A stretch of DNA of 64,000 nucleotides from Gemmatimonadota bacterium (GTDB taxonomy: Bacteria; Gemmatimonadota; Gemmatimonadetes; Gemmatimonadales; Gemmatimonadaceae): the NCBI GenBank assembly GCA_016704465.1, contig JADJAD010000004.1:496001-560000 (forward strand), in the 5' to 3' direction. Numbering within the stretch: position 1 is the stretch's first letter; each line of letters starts with the position of its first letter. The notes under the pieces are model-generated. The model was not told the DNA's origin. It searched no databases and saw only the letters and a program-made list of their open reading frames with translations. This document shows positions 25,317 to 33,630 of this stretch, piece by piece. The translations under genes were made by a program, and so were the position numbers.

Positions 25317-26777
25317 GTGAAACGTTCGTTCCTATTCCTGCTGGCCGTCACTGCCGTCGCTGCTTGCGCCAAGAAGGAAGAGCAGACGCTGGCGATCCAG
25401 ACCGCCACAGTCGATCGTCGCACAATCGTACTCGATGCGACCGCGTCGGGCGCTGTGGAGCCGATCAACGTCGTCGAGGTCAAGTCCAAGTCGTCCGGTC
25501 AGATCACGAAGATGACCGTCGAGACCGGATCGGAGGTCCGCCCGGGCGACCTGCTCGTGCAGGTCGACACGCGCGACGTCCAGAATCAGTACGACCAGTC
25601 GGCGGCCGACCTCAACGCCGCCGATGCCAAGCTGCAGGTGTCCGAGGCACAGCGGAAGCGCGCCGAGGACCTGTTCAAGCAACGCATCATCACGGCGCAG
25701 GAGAATGAGGCAGCGCAGCTCGACTACGCCAACTCGCAGGCACAGGTCATTCGGGCGCGCACATCGCTCGACTTGTCCAAGCAGCGCCTCGAGGATGCCA
25801 CCGTGCGCGCACCGGTCGCCGGCACGATCATCGAGAAGACCGTCTCGCTGGGTCAGGTCATCACCTCGGCCACCAGCGCGTTCGGCGGCGGCACGACGCT
25901 GCTCAAGATGGCCGACCTGAACGAGGTGCGCATGCGCGCCCTGTTCAACGAAACCGATATCGGCGCGGTGCAGCCCGGGCAGCAAGCGACCGTGACTGTC
26001 GACGCGTATCCCAATCGCCCGTTCCGCGGAACGGTCGAGAAGATTGAACCCCAGGCCGTCGTGCAGCAGAGCGTCACCCTGTTCCCGGTCCTGATCAACC
26101 TCTCCAATCGCGAGGGGCTGCTGAAGACCGGGATGAACGGCGAGGCGTCGGTGCTGGTGGAACGCCGGGAGAACGTGCTGGCCGTCTCGAACGACGCGGT
26201 CCGCACCACGCGTGAGGCGCCCATGCTCGCCGGTTCGCTCGGGTTGAACCAGGACAGCGTGAGCGCCCAGATCCAGGCGCAGATGGCGTCGGCGGGGAGC
26301 GCGGGAAGGCCCGACGCCGGCGAAGGGGGGCTGAACATCTCCGAACCGCCGCGCGAGATGCGTCGCATCATGCGCGGTGAGGTGGACCTGCCGCCTCAGC
26401 GCGACACGAGCGCGGGACGCAGGGGCCAGGGTGGGACCGCCGCCACTCCGAAGCCACAGGGCGAGTTCCCGATGGGGGCGCGCACGCGCTCCGGGGTGGT
26501 CTTCGTCAAGGTCGGCGACGCGACGTTCGAACCGCGAGTGATCCGGCTCGGCCTCGGGAACTTCGACTACACCGAAGTGGTCAGCGGTCTCGAGGAAGGC
26601 GACCAGGTGGCCCTGCTGGGCGCCGCCGCCATCCAGGTGGCCCGCGACTCGAGCAATGCGCGCTTCCGCTCCATGACCGGCGGGGGCATGCCCGGCATGC
26701 AGAAGCAGCCGTCCACCACCTCCGGCAGCAGCGCCCCGGCGTCCGGCCGCGGCGCCACGCCTCCCGCAAAGCAGTAG
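25317..26777 (+). CDS. MacA/HlyD-like membrane fusion lipoprotein
   Basis: Periplasmic adaptor linking an inner-membrane transporter to the TolC-like channel. The start is GTG at 25317; the 486-residue product has a lipobox (LLAVTAVAACAKK, lipid on Cys17), a barrel-sandwich half (VVEVKSKSSGQITKMTVETGSEVRPGDLLVQVDTRD), a coiled-coil hairpin with the stalk residues SEAQRKRAEDLFKQRIITAQEN, the second lipoyl half (DATVRAPVAGTIIEKTVSLGQ) and a beta-barrel domain. Unusually, a Gly/Pro/Arg-rich insert of about 90 residues (roughly 315-400) interrupts the membrane-proximal part, and a Ser/Pro/Gly tail ends the protein. The gene is 10 bases from the permease gene. Confidence 0.92.
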   Translation: MKRSFLFLLAVTAVAACAKKEEQTLAIQTATVDRRTIVLDATASGAVEPINVVEVKSKSSGQITKMTVETGSEVRPGDLLVQVDTRDVQNQYDQSAADLNAADAKLQVSEAQRKRAEDLFKQRIITAQENEAAQLDYANSQAQVIRARTSLDLSKQRLEDATVRAPVAGTIIEKTVSLGQVITSATSAFGGGTTLLKMADLNEVRMRALFNETDIGAVQPGQQATVTVDAYPNRPFRGTVEKIEPQAVVQQSVTLFPVLINLSNREGLLKTGMNGEASVLVERRENVLAVSNDAVRTTREAPMLAGSLGLNQDSVSAQIQAQMASAGSAGRPDAGEGGLNISEPPREMRRIMRGEVDLPPQRDTSAGRRGQGGTAATPKPQGEFPMGARTRSGVVFVKVGDATFEPRVIRLGLGNFDYTEVVSGLEEGDQVALLGAAAIQVARDSSNARFRSMTGGGMPGMQKQPSTTSGSSAPASGRGATPPAKQ

Positions 26778-26787
26778 GGGACCCACC

Positions 26788-28011
26788 ATGCTGTTCGGCG
26801 AAACCTTCCGCGTCGCGTTAGGCGCCCTGCGGGCCAACAAGCTGCGCTCCCTCCTCACGATGCTCGGCATCGTCATCGGCGTGGGCTCGGTCATCGCCAT
26901 GATCGCCCTCGGCACTGGGGCGCAGTCGGCAGTGAAGGACCGCATCACGGCCCTCGGCACCACGCTGCTCACCGTCAGCCCAGGACAGATGTTCGGCCGA
27001 GGTGGCGTCAGCTCGGTCGACGACCGCGCCAAGCTGACCATGAAGGACGCCGTGGCGCTCGAGGAGCGCGGCACGAGCTTTACCGCCGTGCAGCCGGAGA
27101 TGTCGCGGACGCTGCAGGTGCAGTACCTCAACAAGAACACCAACAGCAGCATCACCGGGACGACCGCCAACTACCTCGTCGTCCGGAAGTACGAGCTGGC
27201 CGCGGGCCGCATGTTCTCGTCGGCCGAGGACAACGCCAAGGCGCGAGTCGCCGTGGTCGGACCCGAGGTGCTGAAGAACCTCGGACTCGAGTCGCCGTAT
27301 GCGATCCTCGATGAACAGATCCGGATTCGTGGCATTCAGTTCACCGTCGTCGGCGTGCTCAAGTCCAAGGGGCAGTCGTCGCCGTGGGCCAATCCCGACG
27401 ACCAGATCCTCGTCCCGCTCAACACGGCGCGCTTTCGCGTGATCGGCAGCGATCGCATTCGCTCCATCTCGGTGCTGGCCAAGAGCGAGGCGCAGATTCC
27501 CGAGACGATGGCCGATATCCAGAAGATCCTTCGCCGCGAGCACAAGCTCCGGCAGGGACGCCCCGACGATTTCACGATCCGCAACCAGTCCGACTTCCTC
27601 TCGACCTTCGCCGAGACGACGGTCGTCTTCACCTACCTGCTGGCCGGCATCGCCGCCGTGTCGCTCCTGGTCGGCGGGATCGGGATCATGAACATCATGC
27701 TGGTCTCGGTCACGGAGCGCACGCGCGAGATCGGCGTGCGCAAGGCGCTGGGCGCGACGCGCTTTAACATTCTGTTCCAGTTCCTGATCGAGGCGGTGGT
27801 GCTCTGCCTGCTTGGGGGCTTGGTCGGGATCCTGCTCGGCGGAGGGGTCGCGACGTGGCTGAGCAACGCGTTTGAGTGGAATACGCAGATCTCGTCGTCC
27901 TCCGTCGTGATGGCCTTCGGCTTCTCGGCGCTGGTGGGCGTGGTATTCGGCGTCTGGCCGGCGCGGCGCGCGGCGCGACTGGACCCGATCTCGGCGCTGA
28001 GGTATGAGTAG
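26788..28011 (+). CDS. MacB-like ABC permease (FtsX family)
   Basis: Inner-membrane permease of the macrolide-exporter/lipoprotein-release type (mechanotransmitter). The 407 residues show TM1 (LLTMLGIVIGVGSVIAMIALGTG) followed by a large periplasmic MacB_PCD domain and three C-terminal membrane segments (VVFTYLLAGIAAVSLLVGGIGI, IEAVVLCLLGGLVGILLGG, VVMAFGFSALVGVVFGVWP) with the conserved VTERTREIGVRKALGA cytoplasmic motif. Unlike E. coli MacB it has no N-terminal ATPase, and no ABC ATPase gene is present in the window, so the ATPase must be encoded elsewhere. A TTA codon from the octamer lies near the start (26816-26823). Confidence 0.92.
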   Translation: MLFGETFRVALGALRANKLRSLLTMLGIVIGVGSVIAMIALGTGAQSAVKDRITALGTTLLTVSPGQMFGRGGVSSVDDRAKLTMKDAVALEERGTSFTAVQPEMSRTLQVQYLNKNTNSSITGTTANYLVVRKYELAAGRMFSSAEDNAKARVAVVGPEVLKNLGLESPYAILDEQIRIRGIQFTVVGVLKSKGQSSPWANPDDQILVPLNTARFRVIGSDRIRSISVLAKSEAQIPETMADIQKILRREHKLRQGRPDDFTIRNQSDFLSTFAETTVVFTYLLAGIAAVSLLVGGIGIMNIMLVSVTERTREIGVRKALGATRFNILFQFLIEAVVLCLLGGLVGILLGGGVATWLSNAFEWNTQISSSSVVMAFGFSALVGVVFGVWPARRAARLDPISALRYE

Positions 28012-28041
28012 AGGACGGGGGACGGGGGACGGGAGAGGAGT

Positions 28042-28070
28042 GCAAAACGGCGCCGGGGGCGCCGTTTTGC
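28042..28070 (+). terminator. Intrinsic terminator of the efflux operon
   Basis: Perfect 13-bp stem GCAAAACGGCGCC / GGCGCCGTTTTGC with a 3-base loop, 30 bases after the permease stop. The T-run lies inside the 3' arm and the A-run in the 5' arm, so it can work in both directions. Confidence 0.85.
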
Positions 28071-28084
28071 GTGAGGGGCTCCTC

Positions 28085-28233
28085 TCGTCTCTGTCTCTCG
28101 TCTCTCGTCTCGTCTCTCGTCCCGTCTCCCGTCTCCCGTCTCCCGTCTCCCGTCTCCCGTTCCCGTCTCCCGTCTCCCGTCTCCCGTCTCCCGTCTCCCG
28201 TCTCCCGTCTCCCGTCCCCCGTCCCCCATCCCC
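28085..28233. repeat. Pyrimidine microsatellite (GTCTCCC)n
   Basis: About 150 bases of CT-rich heptamer repeats GTCTCCC with variants GTCTCTC at the start and GTCCCCC at the end. The complementary form (GGGGGAC units) lies just upstream at 28012-28035, so the two tracts flank the terminator as a loose inverted repeat. Related GTCCCCC runs occur in the cytochrome oxidase operon. Confidence 0.9.
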
Positions 28234-28245
28234 TCCCGCGCCTTG

Positions 28246-28283
28246 CGATATATCGGCGCTACGATATATCGTACGATGTATCG
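28246..28283 (+). promoter_or_regulatory. Probable PadR operator array over the padR promoter
   Basis: Three copies of a 10-bp palindrome, CGATATATCG (28246-28255), CGATATATCG (28262-28271) and CGATGTATCG (28274-28283), in otherwise GC-rich DNA. The middle copy extends to the perfect 14-bp palindrome TACGATATATCGTA (28260-28273). TTGCGA (28243-28248) and TATATC (28265-28270), 16 bases apart, could be -35 and -10 elements, so a bound repressor would block transcription. Autoregulation by the PadR protein 16 bases downstream is the natural reading. Confidence 0.75.
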
Positions 28284-28298
28284 CTAACGGAGCGGATC

Positions 28299-28901
28299 AT
28301 GTGGCATGACAAGGGGGGCTGCGGGTCGCACGGTGCTGGACGGCGCGGGTGGGGCTTTGGCGACGATTTCTCGGCGATGTTCTGGGGGGGCGGAGGGCGG
28401 CGAGGGGGGGGGGCGTTCCGTGGGGGACGGATGTTCGAGCAGGGTGACCTCAAGTACGTCATCCTTCAGCTGCTGGCCGAGAAGCCTCGCCACGGCTACG
28501 AGATCATCAAGGAGCTCGAGGATCGGTGCGCCGGGTCGTACGCCCCGAGCGCCGGGACGGTCTATCCGACACTCGCCCTGCTCGAGGACCTGGGCTACGC
28601 CTCGGTGGCGCTGGAGGAGGGGGGAAAGAAGGTCTACTCCATCACCGACGAGGGGCGCGCATATCTCGTGCAGAACCAGTCGGCGGTAGACGACATCTTC
28701 GAGCGAATCGCCGAGTTTGGCGCCTCGTTCCTGAGCGACGGCATGCGCGAGATCAACCGGGCCATGGGATCGGTCGGAAAGTCCACCTACGCCAACGCTG
28801 CCAGCTACTTCCGAGACAAGGAGAAGGTGGCCAGGGTGCGCGAGGTCCTCGAACGATCGGCGAAGGAGATCGACGAAATTCTCGGGCGCACGCCGGTGTA
28901 A
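28299..28901 (+). CDS. PadR-family transcriptional regulator with Gly-rich N terminus
   Basis: Winged-helix dimeric regulator. The ATG at 28299 follows a GGAG ribosome site (28289-28292) and gives 200 residues. The first 45 residues are Gly/Arg/His-rich (GGGGRRGGGAFRGG), then the PadR domain begins at MFEQGDLKYVILQLLAEKPRHGYEIIKELED, continues with GTVYPTLALLEDLGYASV and the wing KKVYSITDEGRAYL, and ends with a C-terminal dimerisation helix region (about 150-195). PadR proteins usually repress their own gene and a neighbouring transporter in response to small molecules or stress. The efflux operon just upstream is a possible target (inference). Confidence 0.92.
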   Translation: MWHDKGGCGSHGAGRRGWGFGDDFSAMFWGGGGRRGGGAFRGGRMFEQGDLKYVILQLLAEKPRHGYEIIKELEDRCAGSYAPSAGTVYPTLALLEDLGYASVALEEGGKKVYSITDEGRAYLVQNQSAVDDIFERIAEFGASFLSDGMREINRAMGSVGKSTYANAASYFRDKEKVARVREVLERSAKEIDEILGRTPV

Positions 28902-28986
28902 GCGGCTGACGACCGTCGGGCGTGTGCGGTCGGCGGGTTTGCGCGCTGTGCTGGACGCTGGATCGACCGAGAGTAGATTGCACGAT

Positions 28987-29017
28987 GGGTTGCGGTGACT
29001 GCCGCAACCCGTTTTTT
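28987..29017 (+). terminator. Intrinsic terminator with T6 tract, between padR and kup
   Basis: GGGTTGCGG / CCGCAACCC stem (9 bp) with a 6-base loop followed by six T residues, the most classical terminator in the window. It lies 85 bases after padR and 38 to 78 bases before kup. A possible promoter (TGGACG 28952-28957, TAGATT 28974-28979, 16-base spacer) would start transcription right at the hairpin, so an attenuator of kup is a second possibility. Confidence 0.9.
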
Positions 29018-29094
29018 CGTCGCCTATTCGAGCGGGCGACGAGAACAGTCGGCCCATGTGTCTTCGGCCTCGTGCCGCGATAGACGCCTACCCA

Positions 29095-31110
29095 ATGAAC
29101 GCAGACTCCGCCCCCGGACAACCTACGGAGGGCGACAGTAGGTCCGGTTCCGCTGTCCCTCCTGCTGTGACGTCATCCACCGGCGCCATGACCGCCGAGT
29201 CGCCGGTGCCGATGCAGCGGCATCACGTCGACTCCAATCCAACCGGCCGACGTCTGGCCCTGTTGACGCTGACGGCGCTCGGCGTCGTGTACGGCGACAT
29301 CGGCACGTCGCCCCTCTACGCGATCAAGGAGTGCTTCAAGCCGGAGTACGGGCTGACGCCGAGCACGCAGAACGTCTTCGGCGTACTGTCGATGATCGTC
29401 TGGTCGCTGATCCTCGTGGTGAGCGTGAAGTACGTCGGCTACATCCTGCGCGCGGACAATCGCGGCGAGGGCGGCGTACTGGCCCTGCTCGCCCTGATCC
29501 TGCAGCAGCCCGACAGCGCCCGGGTCAAGGTGGGTCGCACCACGCTGATCATGCTCGGGCTGTTCGGCGGCGCGTTCCTGTATGGCGATGGCATCATCAC
29601 GCCCGCCATCTCGGTGCTCGGCGCCGTCGAGGGGCTGGAGATCATCGCACCGCAGCTGTCGTCGTACGTGGTCGGGATCGCCTTCGTCATCATCGCGCTC
29701 CTCTTTTCGTTCCAGCACCACGGGACGGCCCGAGTGGGCGGGATGTTCGGGTGGATCATGCTGGCCTGGTTCAGCAGCATCGCCCTGCTCGGCGTGCGCG
29801 GCATCATCGAGCATCCGGCAATCCTTGCGGCTGTGAATCCATGGTATGCCGTGTCGTTCTTTATCGAGCACCCGATGCGCTCGTTCGTCGTGCTCGGTGC
29901 CGTGGTGCTGGTGGTCACCGGAGGCGAGGCGCTGTACGCCGACATGGGGCATTTCGGCAAGCGCCCGATCCGACTGGCATGGTTTGCCCTCGTGCTCCCT
30001 GCCCTGTTGCTCAACTATTTCGGCCAGGGTGCCTTGCTGCTCGGCAATCCGGCCGCCGTCGAGAACCCGTTCTACCTGCTCGCGCCCGAGTGGTTTCTGA
30101 TCCCACTCCTCGTGATCGCCACCTTGGCGGCGATCGTTGCGTCGCAGGCGCTGATCTCCGGCGCGTTCTCGTTGACGCAGCAGGCCGTGCAGCTGGGCTA
30201 CACGCCACGGGTGACGATCGTGCACACGTCCAAGGACACGGCCGGGCAGATCTACATTCCCGAGATCAACACCGCCCTGGCGATCGGGACCCTCCTGCTG
30301 GTCGTGACGTTCCGCTCCTCGACCGCGTTAGGCGCGGCGTACGGCGTGGCGGTGACGGGGACGATGGCGATCACCAACATCCTGTTCTACGCCATCGCCC
30401 GCGGGCAATGGCAGTGGTCGGGGCTCAAGGCGGGCTCGTTCCTCGCCTTCTTCATGGTCATCGACATCGCCTTCTTCTCCTCCAACCTGCTGAAGGTCCC
30501 GCACGGCGGGTGGGTGCCGCTGGCGATTGCCCTCGTGGTCTTCATCCTGATGACCACGTGGAAGCGCGGCCGCATCCTGCTGCGCACCAAGCTCCTCGAT
30601 CGCTCGCTCCCGATCGACACCTTCGTGGAGAGCCTCGGGCACGGTGGACCGGTGCGCGTCCCGGGCACGGCGATCTTCATGACGTCCGAATCCGAAGGGA
30701 CCCCGGTGGTCCTCCTGCACCACCTCAAGCACAACAAGGTGCTGCACGAGAAGGTGATCCTCCTGTCGATCATCTCGCGACAGGTCCCCGAGGTGCCGAG
30801 CAGCGAGCGCATCACGCTGGAGCCGCTCGACCACGGGATCTATCGCGTGCGGGCCGAGTACGGCTTCATGGAGACGCCGAACGTCGAGGACATTCGCGCG
30901 AGACTGGGCGAGGCCGGGATCAAGACGCGCCGCATGGACACGACGTACTACCTCGGGCGCGAGGAGCTGATCTGCGCCAGCGGGGTCGGCATGGCGCGAT
31001 GGCGCAAGAAGCTCTTCTCGGTCATGGCACGCAACGCACGATCGGCGACGCAGTACTTCGGCATTCCCGCCAACCGCGTCGTGGAGCTGGGCACGCAGAT
31101 CGAGTTCTAG
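29095..31110 (+). CDS. kup: Kup-type potassium uptake transporter
   Basis: Proton-coupled potassium importer of the inner membrane. From the ATG at 29095 the product has 671 residues; ATG at 29056 (684 residues) and 29212 are alternatives, none with a clear ribosome site. After a polar N-terminal extension the family signature LTLTALGVVYGDIGTSPLYAIKE appears, including the essential Asp of GDIGTSP. About 12 membrane segments follow (among them RGEGGVLALLALI, GEALYADMGHFGKRPI), then a soluble C-terminal domain (from about residue 455) ending in a conserved PANRVVELGTQIEF. A GCG TTA GGC octamer copy lies at 30326-30333. Regulation may involve the terminator-like hairpin just upstream. Confidence 0.95.
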   Translation: MNADSAPGQPTEGDSRSGSAVPPAVTSSTGAMTAESPVPMQRHHVDSNPTGRRLALLTLTALGVVYGDIGTSPLYAIKECFKPEYGLTPSTQNVFGVLSMIVWSLILVVSVKYVGYILRADNRGEGGVLALLALILQQPDSARVKVGRTTLIMLGLFGGAFLYGDGIITPAISVLGAVEGLEIIAPQLSSYVVGIAFVIIALLFSFQHHGTARVGGMFGWIMLAWFSSIALLGVRGIIEHPAILAAVNPWYAVSFFIEHPMRSFVVLGAVVLVVTGGEALYADMGHFGKRPIRLAWFALVLPALLLNYFGQGALLLGNPAAVENPFYLLAPEWFLIPLLVIATLAAIVASQALISGAFSLTQQAVQLGYTPRVTIVHTSKDTAGQIYIPEINTALAIGTLLLVVTFRSSTALGAAYGVAVTGTMAITNILFYAIARGQWQWSGLKAGSFLAFFMVIDIAFFSSNLLKVPHGGWVPLAIALVVFILMTTWKRGRILLRTKLLDRSLPIDTFVESLGHGGPVRVPGTAIFMTSESEGTPVVLLHHLKHNKVLHEKVILLSIISRQVPEVPSSERITLEPLDHGIYRVRAEYGFMETPNVEDIRARLGEAGIKTRRMDTTYYLGREELICASGVGMARWRKKLFSVMARNARSATQYFGIPANRVVELGTQIEF

Positions 31111-31161
31111 GCGGCGGGTACGCGCGGCGGGCCGCAGCGCGCACCCCATGCGTGTCGTGCG

Positions 31162-32154
31162 CTAGCGCTCCACGAAGTAGAAGTAGTCGTAATCGACCGA
31201 CGCCGTGGCCTCCTTGACGAAGACGGAGATGACCAGGTGGCCGGCGCCGTCGGGGAGGGTGATGATGCCCACGTCATCCGTGACGCCGATGCCTAACGAT
31301 CCGGTCTTGTGCATCACCGGCGTGCGCGGCGGCAACAATCCCTTGATGCGGGCGGCGCCGGTCTGGCATCGCAGCATGATGTCGAGCAGGAGCGCGCTGT
31401 GCGCCTCGGACAGCGCCTCGCGCCGCCAGATCTTCTGCAGCAGCCGCGACATCCCCTCCGGTGTCGCCGTGTCGCGAGGATCGCGGTAGAAGGCGGTGCG
31501 CGCCGACTCCCGCTCGGCGTCGGTCACGGCTCGCGACTTCTCGGCGAATGCCTTCAGCGACCACTGCGCCTCGGGCCCCAGGTCACGCACCCCGATCGCG
31601 TCGGCGATCAACTCGATGGTCGGGCGATCCACGGAGATCCCCTGTACGCCGAGGGTCGCGAGTCGGGCATTGACCGCCGTTCCGCCCCCGGACGCCTTCA
31701 GGACGAGATCGGTCGCCTAGTTGTCGCTGATCAGGAGCATCAGCTCCATCAGGTTCCGATACGACAACGAGACACCGGGATCGTCGAACAGCGACGTCAG
31801 CGTCCCGCTCCCCGGATGCAAGTCACTTGGCGCGAGCGTGACCATGCTGTCGAGCGACGCCTGCCCCTTCTCGACCTTGCTGAGGAACTGCACCGCGACG
31901 GGCACCTTGAACGTGGACGCCATGGGAAAGCGCACGTCGCGATTGACGAACAACTCGCGGCCACTCTCCAGGTGGATCAGCCCGACGCCGACCGTTCCCC
32001 CGGACAGCGCCGACAGGCGCCCGATTTCGCGCTCGAGGCGGTCAAGGCCAGTGCGACTGGGCTGCGCGGCGAGCGTGGTGGTGGTCACCGCCAGCAGGAA
32101 GGCGGCGAGCGGGAAGGCGAGGCGCGTCGGTCGTGCCGTGCGGTAGACGGGCAT
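31162..32154 (-). pseudogene. Class A beta-lactamase-like gene interrupted by one TAG codon
   Basis: One continuous frame of 330 codons encodes a secreted serine beta-lactamase-type protein but contains an in-frame TAG (31717-31719, codon 146). Before it: a Sec signal (MPVYRTARPTRLAFPLAAFLLAVTTTTLAAQ), the active-site S80-T-F-K83 and the S143-D-N145 motif. After it, in the same frame: ATDLVLKASGGG, DPRDTATPEGM and HK283TGSLG. Family members usually read SDNTAT at this place, so the TAG sits exactly where Thr is expected. The two halves otherwise show no decay. Truncation after SDN would remove half the fold, so the product cannot be active unless the stop is read through or is a sequencing error. 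The usual ExxLN glutamate is not obvious. Confidence 0.85.
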
Positions 32155-32342
32155 GTCAGGTGTGGATGAGGGGGGGGCGTAGACTCCACCCTGCCCTACG
32201 CAGGCCGCACCCACGATGCTGTCCGCTCGCGGCGCGGGGCGCCGCGCGCCATCGCGTTGCGCTGGTGTCCGATACCGATGCCGCAGGGCGATCGACTCGA
32301 GGGTCAATGGCCCCGCGGCGGGACATGGGACGCGACGTGTGC

Positions 32343-33473
32343 CTACAAACGGACGATGCGACGGCGCTCCACGCGCAGGGGAGACGTGGACTTCGTGCCG
32401 ATCGGCGCGAGCTCGTCGCCATCGAACAAGAACCAGCGCGGCGCATCTGGTGCGCCCGGAGCGGTCGGCGGCAGCGGCGGGTCCGGAGGCATGGTCAGGC
32501 GCTCGATCGCCCCGGAGTAGTGTGGCGGGGCCGGGGGAACAGGGGGGACCGGGGGGACCGGGGGGACGACGAGTGGCGCGAAGTCGAACATGGACATCAC
32601 GCCGCCGTCGCCGAAGATGAAGGCGCCACGCCCCCCCGTGAGTTCACGAGCAGCCACGGTCTTGAGCGCCACCGTGCGCCCCTGGCCGGCACGGATCACG
32701 CGCAGCGACACCTCCTCGCCGGCGGTGACCTGCTCCAGCTCGCGGCCGAGCCGTCGCACGCGCGCCGACGACACCGCCCAGTCCTCGACATCCTCGCTCG
32801 GCACGCGAAGGTCGACGCCGTTGATCGACGCGATGCGGTCACCCTCCTGCACGCCGGCTTTGTCGGCCGGTCCGCCCGGCGAGACGCCGGTGATGAAGAC
32901 ACCGAGTGTGTCCCGCGCGCTCCCCGTGCTGGAGAGGGCGATGCCGAGGGAGGCGCGATCACCGTCGGCACGCGCACTGCGCATCCGGATGGTGGCCGGG
33001 CGCACGTCGGACAGTGCGGCGGTCGTGACGGTCAATGTCTGGGGCCGACCATCGCGCACCAGGCGGAGTTGCACCTGATCGCCGCTGGAGTGGCGCGCCA
33101 GCTCGCGGGTGAGTCGTCGCATGGCGACGCCCTGCATGTCGGTATCGGCGGCGTCGGCCGAGTCGAGTCGCAGGCTGATCGCGTCGATCGCGAGCAGGCG
33201 ATCGCCGGCCTTGACCCCGGCCTTGTCGGCGGGGCCGCCGGCCGAGACCTCGCCGACGAGGATGCCGAGCGTGTCGCTCACGCCGCGTGATTCCACGGTG
33301 ATGCCCAACCTCGGACGGTCGGGATCATCGCCGATTCGGGAGATGAGGGTTCGGGCGAGGCGTCGCACCTCGTCGCGCTCCGGCGCCGGACGCGTGGTGC
33401 GAACTTGTGCGGGGAGCGTGCTGGCGGCTCCAACGAGTGCCAGCAGGGTGGCGGATAGCAGTCGAGTCGTCAT
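32343..33473 (-). CDS. Secreted protein with two PDZ domains
   Basis: A 376-residue exported protein, Sec signal MTTRLLSATLLALVGAASTLPAQ from the ATG at 33473 (ATG at 33479 or a start at 33506 would only lengthen the n-region). Two PDZ domains are separated by about 100 residues; both carry the same loop, GPADKAGVKAGDRLLAIDAI and GPADKAGVQEGDRIASINGV, which suggests internal duplication. No protease domain is attached, so it is probably a periplasmic scaffold or peptide-binding protein. A Pro-rich run (PPVPPVPPVPPAPP) encoded by GGGGGGACC-type repeats leads to an Arg-rich C-terminal tail. Function unknown. Confidence 0.88.
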   Translation of the reverse strand: MTTRLLSATLLALVGAASTLPAQVRTTRPAPERDEVRRLARTLISRIGDDPDRPRLGITVESRGVSDTLGILVGEVSAGGPADKAGVKAGDRLLAIDAISLRLDSADAADTDMQGVAMRRLTRELARHSSGDQVQLRLVRDGRPQTLTVTTAALSDVRPATIRMRSARADGDRASLGIALSSTGSARDTLGVFITGVSPGGPADKAGVQEGDRIASINGVDLRVPSEDVEDWAVSSARVRRLGRELEQVTAGEEVSLRVIRAGQGRTVALKTVAARELTGGRGAFIFGDGGVMSMFDFAPLVVPPVPPVPPVPPAPPHYSGAIERLTMPPDPPLPPTAPGAPDAPRWFLFDGDELAPIGTKSTSPLRVERRRIVRL

Positions 33474-33630
33474 GAGCATCAGGGTTGTGTTCACCTGGTC
33501 AGTCACCTCACCGGCGCCCCGGGGTTTACCGCGTCACCGCGGCCATGTGCCACGGGGGGCCCCCGCCTCCCGGACCGCGTCCGGCGCACGAGACTCCCCG
33601 CCCGTCGCTGCGCACCTGCGAGCGCACATC

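Noticed and set aside
29331..31217. 628-codon frame overlapping kup in another phase
   Set aside because: Out-of-phase shadow of a well-conserved transporter gene.
31715..31721. The beta-lactamase TAG as a mutated copy of the CGTTAGGC octamer
   Set aside because: The site reads ACTAGGCG on the gene strand and shares only TAGGC with the octamer; the similarity is too short to claim a connection.
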